Below the pieces are notes generated by a model, which ran no database searches, was not told the origin of the DNA, and saw only the letters and a list, made by a program, of their open reading frames with translations. Source: Hamadaea sp. (GTDB lineage: Bacteria; Actinomycetota; Actinomycetes; Mycobacteriales; Micromonosporaceae). Taken from it: 64,000 bases of DNA. The stretch is from NCBI RefSeq assembly GCF_013362815.1, contig NZ_JABFVK010000026.1:88093-152092 (forward strand), read 5' to 3'. Made by a program: the position numbers and the translations under genes. Numbering within the stretch: position 1 is the stretch's first letter; each line of letters begins with the position of its first letter. Shown here one piece after another: positions 24,915 through 34,485 of the stretch.

Positions 24915-25319
24915 TCAGGCGGCGTCGAGCGCTGCGGTGATCTTGCGGGTCATGTCGGCCAGGACCGGGCTGGGTTGCCGGTCGCCGAGCGCCGATTCGA
25001 CGGCGACCAGGACGATGCCCCGGTAGTTGTCGGCTTCGGCCGGAGCCTGTGCCTTGAGCAGGCTCATCGACGCGGTGAGCGCCGGCAGGACCTTGTCGGC
25101 CAGCTCGGCGACCGACTTGCCGCTGAGATCCATGCCGCCGCGCTTCTCGGCGAGCACGTGCCCGACCGGGCCGGTGGCCGAGGCGAGGGCGAGCGAACCG
25201 TTGGTCGCGATCTTGTGGGCGGAACCGCCGACCGCGCCGGCCGCCGCGAGCAGCGACACCGCGCCGTACGCGCCGGAACGCAGGGTCAGCTTGTCCTGAG
25301 CGGAGAGGGTGATGGACAT
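24915..25319 (-). CDS. conserved hypothetical protein with central hydrophobic segment
   Basis: A 134-residue product. Start at 25319 is fixed by a perfect AAGGAG six bases upstream. The N-terminal half contains a hydrophobic stretch (GAYGAVSLLAAAGAVGGSAH) followed by an SLALAS block; the C-terminal half is helical (VAELADKVLPALTASMSLLK, VLVAVESALGD). I do not recognise a family. It lies 82 bases downstream of the padR operon's operator, transcribed away from it, and 213 bases separate it from kdpE. No catalytic motif is visible. Confidence 0.65.
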   Translation of the reverse strand: MSITLSAQDKLTLRSGAYGAVSLLAAAGAVGGSAHKIATNGSLALASATGPVGHVLAEKRGGMDLSGKSVAELADKVLPALTASMSLLKAQAPAEADNYRGIVLVAVESALGDRQPSPVLADMTRKITAALDAA

Positions 25320-25532
25320 GTCGTGCTCCTTCATTGTCGTGCCGGCTTCGTTCTCGATGCGTCTACGATCGGCCGCCGTCCTGTCACGGGCCCGTCGTCG
25401 GGCTGTCACGCCGTCTGACACGCTGGAACAGGCGTAGCCACTGCGCAGAACGCTAGGTTCAGCCGGGCTCGGAGGAATGAGTAAGGTGACTCACGACCGC
25501 GAATTAGGTAACCGACGCCAGTTGCGACGCGG

Positions 25533-26213
25533 TCAGGGCAGGAAGCGGTAGCCCATGCCCGGTTCCGTCAGCAGATGCCGTGGCCGGGCGGGATCGGATT
25601 CGAGCTTTCGGCGCAGCTGCGCCATGTACTGCCGGAGATATTGCGTCTCGGTCGCGTAGGTAGGACCCCAGACCTGCTGCAGCAGCTGGCGCTGGGTGAT
25701 CAGTGCGCCCGGGTGCCGGATCAGGGCTTCGAGCAGGAGCCATTCGGTCCGAGTCAGGTGCACCGGATCGCCGCCGGCCGTGTCGTTCACCGTGTGCGCG
25801 GTCAGATCCACCTCGTACGCACCGATGCGCGAAGTCGCCGGAACATCCGCCTCGGCGAGCCGCCGGGTGACGGCGCGGAGCCGGGCCAGCAGCTCGTCCA
25901 TGTTGAACGGTTTGGTGACGTAATCGTCGGCTCCGGCGTCGAGCGCGTCGACCTTGTCGGCGCTGCCGGCCCGGCCTGACACGACGATGATCGGCACCGG
26001 CGACCAGGTACGCAGCTTCCGGATGACCTCGACGCCGTCGACATCGGGCAGGCCGAGGTCGAGCACGACGAGGTCGGGGTGCTCGTGGGCCGCCGCGTGC
26101 AGTGCCTGGGTGCCGTCGGCGGCGACGATGACGTCGTACTGCCGGGCGGTCAGGTTGATCCGCAAAGCCCGGAGGATCTGCGGCTCGTCGTCGACGATGA
26201 GGACCCGGGTCAC
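25533..26213 (-). CDS. kdpE: KdpE response regulator
   Basis: A 226-residue OmpR-type response regulator. The receiver domain has DDE (residues 8-10), phospho-acceptor Asp52 in VVLDLGLPDVDG, and K in DDYVTKPF. The C-terminal winged helix has LTRTEWLLLEALIRHPGALI and YLRQYMAQLRRKLESD, diagnostic of KdpE. It starts with GTG overlapping the kdpD stop by four bases. It is the last gene of the kdp unit and should activate kdpFABC at low potassium or turgor. Confidence 0.95.
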   Translation of the reverse strand: MTRVLIVDDEPQILRALRINLTARQYDVIVAADGTQALHAAAHEHPDLVVLDLGLPDVDGVEVIRKLRTWSPVPIIVVSGRAGSADKVDALDAGADDYVTKPFNMDELLARLRAVTRRLAEADVPATSRIGAYEVDLTAHTVNDTAGGDPVHLTRTEWLLLEALIRHPGALITQRQLLQQVWGPTYATETQYLRQYMAQLRRKLESDPARPRHLLTEPGMGYRFLP

Positions 26214-28753
26214 ATCTCCCCCTGAAGCGCGATGGGCAGGCTCACGATCATCGTGACTCCCCCGCCGGGTGTGGTCTGCGGTTCGACACTTCCACCCATG
26301 GCTTCGGCGAGCCCTCGGGACAACGCGAGGCCGAGGCCGACGCCGGTGGTGTTGTCGCGGTCGCCGAGCCGTTGGAACGGCTGGAAGACGTGCTCCCGAT
26401 CGCCGGCGGGGATGCCGGGGCCGTGGTCGGCGATCCGGATCTCCACCCGGTCGTCGTGTTCGCTGGCGTTGACGGTCGGCGGCCGATCCGGTGGGCTGTA
26501 TCGCAGCGCGTTGGCGAACAGGTTGGCGAGGATGCGTTCGAGCAGGGCCGGGTCGGCGGCGACCTCGGGAAGATCGTCGGACACGTGCATTCGCACGCTC
26601 GAAGCCACCGGCCCTAGATCGCGCAAGGCCAGCCCGGCCACCTCGGCGACGCTGGCCGGCTGGATCGCCATCCCGAGCGCGCCCGCCTGGAGACGGCTCA
26701 TGTCGAGGAGGTTGTCGACGAGCCGGGTCAGCTTGTCCAGCGACTCGTCGGCGGCGGTCAGCAGTTCCCGGCGATCTGCCTCGGCGAACTCCACATCGGG
26801 GCTGCGGAGGCTGCCGATCGCCGCTTTCGCCGACGTCAACGGCGTACGCAGATCGTGGCTCACGGCTTGGAGGAGCGCTGTGCGTACTCGATCGGCCTCG
26901 GCGAGCGGTGCGGCGGCGGCCGCCTGCTCGGCCAGGCGCTCCTGGCGCAGAGCGGTCGCGGCCTGCGCGGCGAACGCCTCGACCACCCGCTGATCCCCGG
27001 CGTCGAGGGGATGTCCGGCCAGGACGAGAGCCAGCTCCTCGTCTACCGGCACGTCGACGTCACCGTCGGCCGGGCTGGCCGAGGGATGTCCGCCGACGCT
27101 GGCGGCGACCTGCCACTTCGCCGGATCCCGGCGCATGTCCGGTGACCGTGGCGTGTCCGGGCGCCGTTCCAGCAAGGTGACGCTGGTGAGCGTGAACGTC
27201 TCACGCAACTGCTCCAGCAGGGCCGGCAGTGGACGTTCCCCGCGCAGGACACTGCCCGCGACGGTGGACAACGTCTGCGCTTCGGCCCGGGCGCGCGCCG
27301 CTTCGAGCGTACGCCGGGCGGCCAGGTCCACAGTGGCGCTGACCGCGACGGCGACGAGGACGAAGACGAGCAACGCCAGCAGGTTCTCGTGTTCGGCGAC
27401 GGTCCACAGATGGATGGGCGGCGTGAAGTAGTAGTTCAGCAGGAGGAACCCCACGACGGCGGCGACGACGGCGGGCAGGATGCCGCCGATGAGTCCGATG
27501 AGGACGACCGCCGACAGGAAGATCAGGATGTCGCTGGGCAGCGAGAGTTCTTCCCGCGCTTGGGTCAGCGCGAAGGTCAGCAGCGGAAGGAGGACTGCGG
27601 TGAGGGCGAACCCGGCGATCCGCCGCCGCCAGGTCAGCCCACCGCGCAGAGGTCGCCGCAGCGAGACGGGCTTGGTCTCCTCGTGGGTCACGAGGTGCAC
27701 GTCGATCGGCCCCGACTCGGCGGTGGTGGTCACCCCGACGCCGGGCGCGAAGATCTGGGCGAACCGGCCGCGCCGGCTCGCCCCGAGGACGAGCTGGGTG
27801 GCGTTGACCGCGCGGGCGAAGTCGAGCAACGCGCGCGGGATGTCGTCGCCGATGACCTCGTGATAGCTCCCGCCGATCCCCTCGACCAGTACGCGCTGCC
27901 GGGCGAGATGGGCGGGGTCGGTGCCCGCCGCGAGGCCGTCACTGCGCGCGACGTGCACGGCGAGCAACTCGGCGCCCTTGCTCCGGTCGGCGATCCGCCC
28001 CGCTCGCCGGATGAGGGTGTCCCCTTCCGGGCCACCGGTCAGCGCCACGACTACGCGTTCCCGCGCCTCCCAGACGCCGCCGATGTTGTGCTCGGCCCGG
28101 TAGCGTTCCAGCTGGTCGTCGACCTTGTCAGCCAGCCACAGCAGGGCGAGCTCCCGCAGCGCGGTGAGGTTGCCGACCCGGAAGTAGTTGCCGAGCGCGG
28201 CGTCCACCTTCTCGGGCCCGTAGACGTTGCCGTGAGCCATCCGGCTCCGCAGCGCCTCGGCTGTCATGTCGACGAGCTCGATCTGAGCCGCCTGCCGGAC
28301 GATCGCGTCGGGAACCGTCTCCTTCTGGTGGATCTTGGTGATCGACTCGACGACGTCGTTGAGCGACTCGATGTGCTGGATGTTGAGGGTGGTCACCACC
28401 GAGATGCCCGCGTCGAGCAGCTCGGTGATGTCCTGCCACCGTTTGGCGTTGCGGCTGCCCGGCACGTTCGTGTGGGCGAACTCGTCGATCAGCGCCACCG
28501 CCGGTCGCCGGGCCAGCACGGCGTCCACGTCCATCTCGGTGAAGGTCGCCCCGCGGTACTCCATGGTCTTGCGCGGGACGACCTCCAGATCTCCGATCAT
28601 CGCCTCGGTCAGCTTGCGGCCGTGCGTCTCCACCAGACCGGCCACGACATCGGTCCCCCGCTCCCGGCGCCGGTTGCCCTCCTCGAGCATCTTGTAGGTC
28701 TTGCCCACACCCGGCGCGGCCCCGAGATAGATCCGCAGGGTTCCGCGTGGCAC
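26210..28753 (-). CDS. kdpD: KdpD sensor histidine kinase
   Basis: An 847-residue sensor kinase. The N-terminal KdpD domain has Walker A GAAPGVGKTYKML (residues 11-23). A universal-stress-like domain follows (VVALTGGPEGDTLIRRAGRI). Four membrane helices of the DUF4118 type lie at about 370-470. A GAF-like region precedes the HisKA site QAVSHDLRTPLTSAKAA with the phospho-acceptor His633, and the ATPase box ends in GVGLGLALSRGLAEAMGG. The protein has the normal length and domain order of KdpD. It lies 12 bases after kdpC and overlaps kdpE. Confidence 0.95.
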   Translation of the reverse strand: MPRGTLRIYLGAAPGVGKTYKMLEEGNRRRERGTDVVAGLVETHGRKLTEAMIGDLEVVPRKTMEYRGATFTEMDVDAVLARRPAVALIDEFAHTNVPGSRNAKRWQDITELLDAGISVVTTLNIQHIESLNDVVESITKIHQKETVPDAIVRQAAQIELVDMTAEALRSRMAHGNVYGPEKVDAALGNYFRVGNLTALRELALLWLADKVDDQLERYRAEHNIGGVWEARERVVVALTGGPEGDTLIRRAGRIADRSKGAELLAVHVARSDGLAAGTDPAHLARQRVLVEGIGGSYHEVIGDDIPRALLDFARAVNATQLVLGASRRGRFAQIFAPGVGVTTTAESGPIDVHLVTHEETKPVSLRRPLRGGLTWRRRIAGFALTAVLLPLLTFALTQAREELSLPSDILIFLSAVVLIGLIGGILPAVVAAVVGFLLLNYYFTPPIHLWTVAEHENLLALLVFVLVAVAVSATVDLAARRTLEAARARAEAQTLSTVAGSVLRGERPLPALLEQLRETFTLTSVTLLERRPDTPRSPDMRRDPAKWQVAASVGGHPSASPADGDVDVPVDEELALVLAGHPLDAGDQRVVEAFAAQAATALRQERLAEQAAAAAPLAEADRVRTALLQAVSHDLRTPLTSAKAAIGSLRSPDVEFAEADRRELLTAADESLDKLTRLVDNLLDMSRLQAGALGMAIQPASVAEVAGLALRDLGPVASSVRMHVSDDLPEVAADPALLERILANLFANALRYSPPDRPPTVNASEHDDRVEIRIADHGPGIPAGDREHVFQPFQRLGDRDNTTGVGLGLALSRGLAEAMGGSVEPQTTPGGGVTMIVSLPIALQGEM

Positions 28754-28765
28754 GTTTCCTCCTCG

Positions 28766-29638
28766 TCAGCCCTGGTAGGGGTACTTGGCGTCCAGATCCA
28801 GATTAAGCTGCAGGACGTTCACTCCCGGCTCGCCGAGGAATCCCAGGGCGCGTCCGGTGGTGTTCTGCTCCACGAGCTTGAGGACCTCGGCCGCGCTCAC
28901 GCCCCGGGCCTGGGCGACCCGCGCGACCTGCAGTTTCGCGTACTCGGGACTGATCTGCGGATCCAGCCCGCTCGCACTGGCCGTCACGGCGTCCGCCGGA
29001 ACCGCCGACTCTGCCGGGGCGTCACCCCGCACGGTGGTGAGAACTCCGCCCGAGTAATCCTCGCCCGCCTTCGCGCACTCCACTGCGACGCCCGCATAGC
29101 TGCTGACGAACGGCGTCGCCGGGCACGCCTGATTCACGCTGACCACGCGGGTGACGCGGCCCGTCAGCCCGTCGCTGTGGAAGACCCGCAACACCGCGCC
29201 CAGCCCGTCGGACGTGCAGTACGGCCGGCGGCCGTCCACGCCTTCGAGCTCGCCGACGGCCTTGCTGCGCGAGCAGACCTGCGACAACAGGCTCAAGGTC
29301 GCGCCGTCGGGCGAGAGCTTGTCCTCGATCGACTCCGGGCCGAGGTTGCTCGCGCTCGTCGAGTCCAGGTCGTAGCCGTCGCCCGCGGCTGACGGCCGCG
29401 ATTGGAAGTACTGCTTCAGGGCGTCGCCCTGGTCGTCGGTGAACAGCTGTCCGATGATCGCGCTGCCGACCGGCTTGCCGTTCGCGGTCACGACCGAGCC
29501 GTTCGCTCGGTCCCGCAAACCGGGCAGCTGCGCGACCGCGGTCACGATCAACGGGTACGCGATGCCGCAGAGCACGGTGAAGGTGAGTATCGTCCGCAGT
29601 GCCGCGATGTGCTGAGTGATCCAAGATGGCAGTCGCAT
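28766..29638 (-). CDS. kdpC: KdpC subunit
   Basis: A 290-residue KdpC. One N-terminal membrane helix (ILTFTVLCGIAYPLIVTAVA) is followed by the ANGSVV, GSAIIGQLFTDD and YFQSRPSAA blocks. The C-terminus has SGLDPQISPEYAKLQVARVA and INVLQLNLDLD-type motifs (VNVLQLNLDLD). It is longer than the E. coli protein (about 190) by an insert of roughly 80 residues between TLSLLSQVC and TASASGLDPQIS, a variant seen in actinobacteria. The start MRLPSW is used because the longer frame overlaps kdpB heavily. It stabilises ATP binding to KdpB. Confidence 0.93.
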   Translation of the reverse strand: MRLPSWITQHIAALRTILTFTVLCGIAYPLIVTAVAQLPGLRDRANGSVVTANGKPVGSAIIGQLFTDDQGDALKQYFQSRPSAAGDGYDLDSTSASNLGPESIEDKLSPDGATLSLLSQVCSRSKAVGELEGVDGRRPYCTSDGLGAVLRVFHSDGLTGRVTRVVSVNQACPATPFVSSYAGVAVECAKAGEDYSGGVLTTVRGDAPAESAVPADAVTASASGLDPQISPEYAKLQVARVAQARGVSAAEVLKLVEQNTTGRALGFLGEPGVNVLQLNLDLDAKYPYQG

Positions 29639-29642
29639 GGCC

Positions 29643-31760
29643 CTACATCCCCGGAAGCAGTTGAACGAGAAGGTCGATGAGTTTGATGCCGACGAACGGC
29701 GCGACGACACCGCCCAGGCCGTAGACCCAGAGATTGCGCCGCAGCATCGCCGCCGCCCCGCCGGGCCGGTAGCGCACGCCGCGCAGGGCCAGCGGGATCA
29801 ACAGCACGATGATGATCGCGTTGAAGACGACGGCCGACAGGATCGCCGACTGTGGGCTGTGCAACCGCATGATGTTCAGCGTGTCCAGCGACGGGTAGAC
29901 CGCCGCGAACATCGCCGGGATGATCGCGAAGTACTTCGCGATGTCGTTGGCGATGGAGAAGGTCGTCAACGCACCCCGGGTGATCAGCAGTTGCTTGCCG
30001 ATCTCGACGATCTCGATGAGCTTCGTCGGGTCGGAATCGAGGTCGACCATGTTGCCGGCCTCCTTCGCGGCGGAGGTGCCGGTGTTCATCGCCACGCCGA
30101 CGTCGGCCTGAGCCAGTGCCGGAGCGTCGTTCGTGCCGTCGCCGGTCATCGCGACGAGCTTGCCGCCCTCCTGCTCCTGCTTGATCAGGGCGAGCTTGTC
30201 CTCCGGAGTCGCTTCGGCGAGGAAGTCGTCGACGCCGGCCTCTTCCGCGATCGCCTTGGCGGTCAACGGATTGTCGCCGGTGATCATGACGGTGCGTATG
30301 CCCATCGCCCGCATCTCGTCGAACCGCTCCCGCATGCCCTGCTTGACGACGTCCTTCAGGTGGATGACACCCAAGGCGCGGGCCGGTTGACCGTCTACGT
30401 GCTCGGCGACGACCAACGGCGTACCGCCGCTGCCGCTGATGCCGTCGACCAGCGGGCCCACCTCGTCGGTCGGGTGGCCGCCGTTGTCGCGTACCCACTT
30501 CATGACTGCGGTGGCCGCCCCCTTACGAATCCGCCGGGTCGAGCCGTTCTCGGCGACGTCCACACCGGACATCCGGGTCTGGGCGGTGAACTCCACCCAG
30601 GTGGCGTGACTGAGCTCGCCGGGCTCTCGCTCGCGCAGGCCGTACTTCTGCTTCGCGAAGACGACGATGGAACGGCCTTCCGGCGTCTGATCGGCCAAGC
30701 TGGACAGCTGGGCCGCGTCGGCGAGCAGGTGCTCGGAGACCTCGGCGACCGGAACGAACTCCCCCGCCTGGCGGTTGCCCAGAGTGATGGTTCCCGTCTT
30801 GTCGAGCAGCAGCGTGTTGACGTCGCCCGCAGCTTCGACCGCCCGGCCAGACATCGCCAGCACGTTCCGCTGCACCAGCCGGTCCATGCCCGCGATGCCG
30901 ATCGCCGACAACAGCGCTCCGATGGTGGTCGGGATCAAGCAGACCAGCAGCGAGACGAGCACGATGCCGGTGACGCCGTCGGCGTTGATCGCCAGCGTGT
31001 CGGGGGCGGCGCCTTGCCAGTTCTTGGCATAGATCGCCATCGGCTGGAGGGTGACGGTGGCGAGCAGAAAGATGATCGTCATCGCGGCGAGCAGGATGTT
31101 CAGCGCGATCTCGTTCGGCGTCTTCTGCCGGTTCGCGCCCTCGACCAACGCGATCATCCGATCGATGAAGCTCTCGCCCGGCTTCTGCGTGATCTTGACG
31201 ACGATCCGGTCCGAGAGCACCTTGGTGCCGCCCGTGACAGCGCTTCGGTCGCCGCCGGACTCCCGGATCACCGGGGCGGACTCGCCGGTGATCGCCGACT
31301 CGTCGACGCTGGCGATGCCCTCGACGACGTCGCCGTCACCGGGGATGATCTGGCCCGCCTCGACGACGACGATGTCGCCGAGCGTCAACGCCGTCGCGGC
31401 GACCGGCTCCTCGCGGGTCTCGGTCTGCCCCGGCTGCCAGTCGAGGAGCTTGCGGGCCATCGTCTGGGTCTTCGCCTTGCGCAGCGTGTCGGCCTGCGCC
31501 TTGCCCCGGCCTTCGGCGACCGCCTCGGCCAGGTTGGCGAACAGGACGGTCAGCCAGAGCCAGACGACGATGGCCCAGGCGAAGAAGCTCGGGTCGGCGA
31601 GCGCCAGCGCCGTCGTGAAGACTGCGCCGATCTCCACGATGAACATGACCGGGTTACGCCACAGCGTGACCGGGTTGAGCTTGCGCAACGCGTCCGGGAA
31701 GGACTTGAGGAGTTGCCGGGGATCGAGCAGACCGCCGGAGACGCGATTCTCAGCAGACAC
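29643..31760 (-). CDS. kdpB: KdpB potassium-transporting ATPase catalytic subunit
   Basis: A 705-residue P-type ATPase. Visible motifs are TGES in [10 protein letters not shown], the phosphorylation site DKTGT (Asp320), KGA in [10 protein letters not shown], and [20 protein letters not shown]. The protein has the length and helices expected of KdpB, with the C-terminal block [17 protein letters not shown]. It couples ATP hydrolysis to potassium passage through KdpA. A 108-base gap separates it from kdpA, longer than other gaps of the unit. Confidence 0.96.
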   Translation of the reverse strand: MSAENRVSGGLLDPRQLLKSFPDALRKLNPVTLWRNPVMFIVEIGAVFTTALALADPSFFAWAIVVWLWLTVLFANLAEAVAEGRGKAQADTLRKAKTQTMARKLLDWQPGQTETREEPVAATALTLGDIVVVEAGQIIPGDGDVVEGIASVDESAITGESAPVIRESGGDRSAVTGGTKVLSDRIVVKITQKPGESFIDRMIALVEGANRQKTPNEIALNILLAAMTIIFLLATVTLQPMAIYAKNWQGAAPDTLAINADGVTGIVLVSLLVCLIPTTIGALLSAIGIAGMDRLVQRNVLAMSGRAVEAAGDVNTLLLDKTGTITLGNRQAGEFVPVAEVSEHLLADAAQLSSLADQTPEGRSIVVFAKQKYGLREREPGELSHATWVEFTAQTRMSGVDVAENGSTRRIRKGAATAVMKWVRDNGGHPTDEVGPLVDGISGSGGTPLVVAEHVDGQPARALGVIHLKDVVKQGMRERFDEMRAMGIRTVMITGDNPLTAKAIAEEAGVDDFLAEATPEDKLALIKQEQEGGKLVAMTGDGTNDAPALAQADVGVAMNTGTSAAKEAGNMVDLDSDPTKLIEIVEIGKQLLITRGALTTFSIANDIAKYFAIIPAMFAAVYPSLDTLNIMRLHSPQSAILSAVVFNAIIIVLLIPLALRGVRYRPGGAAAMLRRNLWVYGLGGVVAPFVGIKLIDLLVQLLPGM

Positions 31761-31868
31761 GGGGTTTCCTTTGCACGGACCTGGCAGGGAGGGCCGTCTG
31801 ACGGCCCGACCGGTGCCCGGCGGGAGCGACGGTCCGCACCACCGCGGACCTGGGACCTGAAGATCTGG

Positions 31869-33530
31869 TCATCGGAGGCCCTCCGCCAGCGGCCCGAGGG
31901 CGAGCGCGGGGAGGAAGGTGAGCGCGACGAGGATGAGCGTCACGCCGGCGACCATGCCTACGAACAGAGGTTTGTGGGTCGGCAGCGTGCCGGCCGAGGC
32001 GGGCGTGGGCTTCTGCCGGGCCAGCGATCCGGCCAGGCCGAGCACGAAGATGATCGGCAGGAACCGGCCGAACAACATCGCGAGCCCGAGTGCGGTGTTC
32101 CACCAGGGGGTGTTGACGGTGATGCCGGCGAACGCGGAGCCGTTGTTGTTGGCGGCGGAGGTGAACGCGTAGAGCACCTCGGAGAAGCCGTGCGGGCCGA
32201 CGTTGAGCTGGGTCGACCAGTTGCCGGTCGCCATCGCCGCGGCCGTGCCGACGAGCACGAGCGCCGGGGTGACGAGGAAATAGAGCGACGCGAACTTCAT
32301 CTCGCGCGCACCGATCTTCTTACCGAGATACTCCGGCGTGCGCCCGACCATGAGACCGGCCACGAAGACGGTGATCACCGCCAGCACGAGCATCCCGTAG
32401 AGGCCCGAGCCCGTGCCGCCGGGCGCGACCTCGCCCAGCATCATGTTGAACATCGTGAGCGCGCCACCGAAGGCCGTGTAGGAATCGTGGAACGAGTCCA
32501 CCGCACCCGTCGAAGTCAGCGTCGTAGCCGAGGCGAAAGTCGCCGAATTCGCCACGCCGAACCTGGTCTCGACGCCTTCCAGCGCGGCACCGACCGCGTT
32601 CGGGACGGTGCCCGCGTGGGACAGCTGCGCCCAGTTGAGCAGCAGCGTGCTGCCGACGGCCAGGATCGCCATGATGGAGACGATCGCCAGGCCCTGCCGC
32701 TTGTCGCCGACCATCCGGCCGAAGACGCGCGGCAGCGAGAAGGAGATCAGGAGCAGCAGGTAGATCTCGATCCAGTTGGTCCAGCTCGTGGGGTTCTCGA
32801 ACGGGTGCGCGCTGTTGACGTTGTAGAAGCCGCCGCCGTTGGTGCCCAGTTCCTTGATGACTTCCTGGCTGGCCACGCCGCCCCCGGTGAGGTGCTGCGT
32901 CGCACCGTTCAGGGTGGCCACGTCGGTGCCGTCGCTGAAGTTCTGCACCGCGCCGCCGGCGATCAGCACGATCGCGAAGACCACCGCGACCGGCAGCAGG
33001 ACGCGTACGACGACTCGGGTCAGGTCGACCCAGAAGTTGCCCAGCTGATCGGTCTTGTTCCGGGCGAACCCCCGCACGACCGCCAGCGCCACCGAGACGC
33101 CGACCGCCGCCGAGACGAAGTTCTGCACGGCCAGACCGGCTGCCTGCGTCGCGTGCGACATCGTCGACTCGCCCGAGTACGCCTGCCAGTTGGTGTTGGT
33201 GGTGAAGCTGACCGCGGTGTTCCAGGCCAGCTCGACCGGTACGGCGGTGAAGTCGGCGCCGAACTGCCAGATCTTGTCCTGCAGGCGTTCGAAGGCGTAC
33301 AGGAAGAGCAGGGACAACGCGGAGAACGCCAGTACGCTGCGGGCGTACACGGTCCACTTCTGCTCCGCGTCGGGGTTGACGCCGATCGCCTTGTAGACGC
33401 CACGCTCGACGACGATGTGCTTCGTCGAGGTGAGCGCCCGATACATGTAGTCGCCGAAGAAGCGGTAGGACACCGCCAAGGCGGCGATCAGCGAGACGAT
33501 GAACAGTACGCCCGCCGTCGTTGTGGACAT
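31869..33530 (-). CDS. kdpA: KdpA potassium channel-like subunit
   Basis: A 553-residue membrane protein with ten predicted helices and the four selectivity-filter-like segments of Kdp[59 protein letters not shown] and [11 protein letters not shown]. It starts ATG directly after the kdpF stop with no gap. Sequence blocks GEMKFAS-like ([13 protein letters not shown]) and [12 protein letters not shown] are also present. It forms the K+ entry path. Confidence 0.96.
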   Translation of the reverse strand: MSTTTAGVLFIVSLIAALAVSYRFFGDYMYRALTSTKHIVVERGVYKAIGVNPDAEQKWTVYARSVLAFSALSLLFLYAFERLQDKIWQFGADFTAVPVELAWNTAVSFTTNTNWQAYSGESTMSHATQAAGLAVQNFVSAAVGVSVALAVVRGFARNKTDQLGNFWVDLTRVVVRVLLPVAVVFAIVLIAGGAVQNFSDGTDVATLNGATQHLTGGGVASQEVIKELGTNGGGFYNVNSAHPFENPTSWTNWIEIYLLLLISFSLPRVFGRMVGDKRQGLAIVSIMAILAVGSTLLLNWAQLSHAGTVPNAVGAALEGVETRFGVANSATFASATTLTSTGAVDSFHDSYTAFGGALTMFNMMLGEVAPGGTGSGLYGMLVLAVITVFVAGLMVGRTPEYLGKKIGAREMKFASLYFLVTPALVLVGTAAAMATGNWSTQLNVGPHGFSEVLYAFTSAANNNGSAFAGITVNTPWWNTALGLAMLFGRFLPIIFVLGLAGSLARQKPTPASAGTLPTHKPLFVGMVAGVTLILVALTFLPALALGPLAEGLR

Positions 33531-33620
33531 CTAGAACTTCTCCGGTTTGATCAGTGCGACGACCAGGAAAACCGCCAGCACGCTGGACAGGACCAGGCCG
33601 ATCACGTTCGCGGTGCTCAC
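33531..33620 (-). CDS. kdpF: KdpF small membrane subunit
   Basis: A 29-residue single-helix peptide (VSTANVIGLVLSSVLAVF, ending LIKPEKF), which matches KdpF by length, helix and the PEKF end. It starts with GTG at 33620 in a GTGA overlap with the preceding small ORF and ends TAG directly before the kdpA ATG. KdpF stabilises the KdpABC complex. It is below normal gene-calling length and easily missed. Confidence 0.9.
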   Translation of the reverse strand: MSTANVIGLVLSSVLAVFLVVALIKPEKF

Positions 33621-33700
33621 AGCCGTTCGACTCCCTTGAGCAGCAGAGCCATGACGGCGAAAGCCGCCACGGTGATCAGCACGTACGCCAGATCAGGCAT
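33617..33700 (-). CDS. 27-residue membrane peptide preceding kdpF
   Basis: A 28-codon frame reads MPDLAYVLITVAAFAVMALL then LKGVERL, a single hydrophobic helix with a charged C-terminus. It overlaps kdpF by GTGA and the upstream ORF's end by eight bases, so all three are likely translationally coupled. Similar short ORFs precede kdpF in other actinobacteria (recalled, not searched). It could be a second KdpF-like stabiliser or a regulator of the complex. Confidence 0.65.
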   Translation of the reverse strand: MPDLAYVLITVAAFAVMALLLKGVERL

Positions 33701-34118
33701 CGTGCTCGTCCTCCTCGACAGATGGATACGCAGCCGCCATCGGCGGTCGCCCGGATGCCCGCCCCGGGAACAGGTCGCCGGCCAGGCGTCCCGCGATCAC
33801 GGCGCTGCCGAGGGCCATGAGCCGCATCGCGTCCGTGCTCCCGTGCCAGCTGAGCTGGCCCAGCTGGTTCACCAGGAACCCGTCAAACACCAGGAACCCG
33901 ATGACGGCGGTCACCAGCGACGCCGTCCACACGGCAGTCACCGCCGCGAAGGCCAGCACCGCCAGGACCAGTACGCCGTACCGAAGCACGGCCTCGGCCT
34001 GCGGGAACGCCGACGCGACGAAGCCCGCCACGATGACGACCAGCGACCCGAAACCGACCAGAATCCCCTGGGGGCTCTGGTTCAACGGCGGGTTCACCCC
34101 CGCCCGGATGATGCTCAC
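33693..34118 (-). CDS. membrane protein heading the kdp unit
   Basis: A 141-residue protein with four predicted membrane helices (GILVGFGSLVVIVAGFVASA, YGVLVLAVLAFAAVTAVW, LVTAVIGFLVFDGFLVNQLG, AMRLMALGSAVIAGRLAG). The helix count and the FDGFLVNQ-GQLSWHG block recall the DUF4118 membrane region of KdpD, so it may be a stand-alone derivative. It overlaps the 27-residue ORF and lies upstream of kdpF, suggesting it belongs to the same transcript. Confidence 0.65.
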   Translation of the reverse strand: MSIIRAGVNPPLNQSPQGILVGFGSLVVIVAGFVASAFPQAEAVLRYGVLVLAVLAFAAVTAVWTASLVTAVIGFLVFDGFLVNQLGQLSWHGSTDAMRLMALGSAVIAGRLAGDLFPGRASGRPPMAAAYPSVEEDEHDA

Positions 34119-34485
34119 GACCGCTCCGATGGCATGTCAGCGGCCGCTTTTCGGCCGCGCCAACGAAGTCAACCGCTGGGCGTGACGGGTTTACAGGGGT
34201 CCTTACGCGTTCTTGACGCGGGGCTTCGCTTTCTTGACGTTTCGTTGACGCCCGGCTCGGCGTCCCGCCGAGGCGGCGTGAAGGATGTCCGGATGGGCGT
34301 TAAGAAGGTGTGAAGACGCGCACCGGCTGAGGCTCGTCGTCAAGGGAGCGTCAAGAAAGCGGCCGAGCTCACCGCTGTGGTCGTCTTCGGCTCGATCGGC
34401 GTGGTGTTGGGCGGCGCGATCCGGGCGCTACGCACCACTGCAAAGGGTGCGAAGGCTCGTAGCGGACCTTCGCACCCCGGTTTGA
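34119..34485. promoter_or_regulatory. kdp upstream region with 11-bp-spaced TTGACG repeats on both strands
   Basis: TTGACG occurs at 34213-34218, 34234-34239 and 34245-34250; the last two are exactly 11 bases apart and the first is 21 bases upstream. In inverse orientation CGTCAA occurs at 34338-34343 and 34349-34354, again 11 bases apart. Spacing of one helical turn is typical of OmpR-family tandem sites, so KdpE binding is plausible. A weak 38-codon frame (GTG at 34377 to 34493, helix VVVFGSIGVVLGGAIRAL) is present but has no ribosome-binding site. I see no other gene in this 367-base gap. Confidence 0.5.
34445..34477 (-). terminator. rho-independent-like terminator after the 34486-37353 gene
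   Basis: GGGTGCGAAGG (34445-34455) and CCTTCGCACCC (34467-34477) form a perfect 11-bp stem with an 11-base loop, nine bases past the stop at 34486 in the minus direction. A short TTT follows on the minus strand. Confidence 0.7.

Noticed and set aside
27389..29392. Plus-strand frame of 667 codons
   Set aside because: Antisense to kdpD and kdpC; shadow frame.
29616..34313. Very long plus-strand open frame opposite the kdp genes
   Set aside because: It is antisense to well-supported kdpA, kdpB and kdpC and is only open because high-GC third positions suppress stops; its composition (Arg, Asp, His, Gln-rich) is typical of shadow frames.
34119..34485. c-di-AMP riboswitch upstream of kdp
   Set aside because: I could not find the conserved pseudo-two-fold helices of that class; direct repeats explain the region better.
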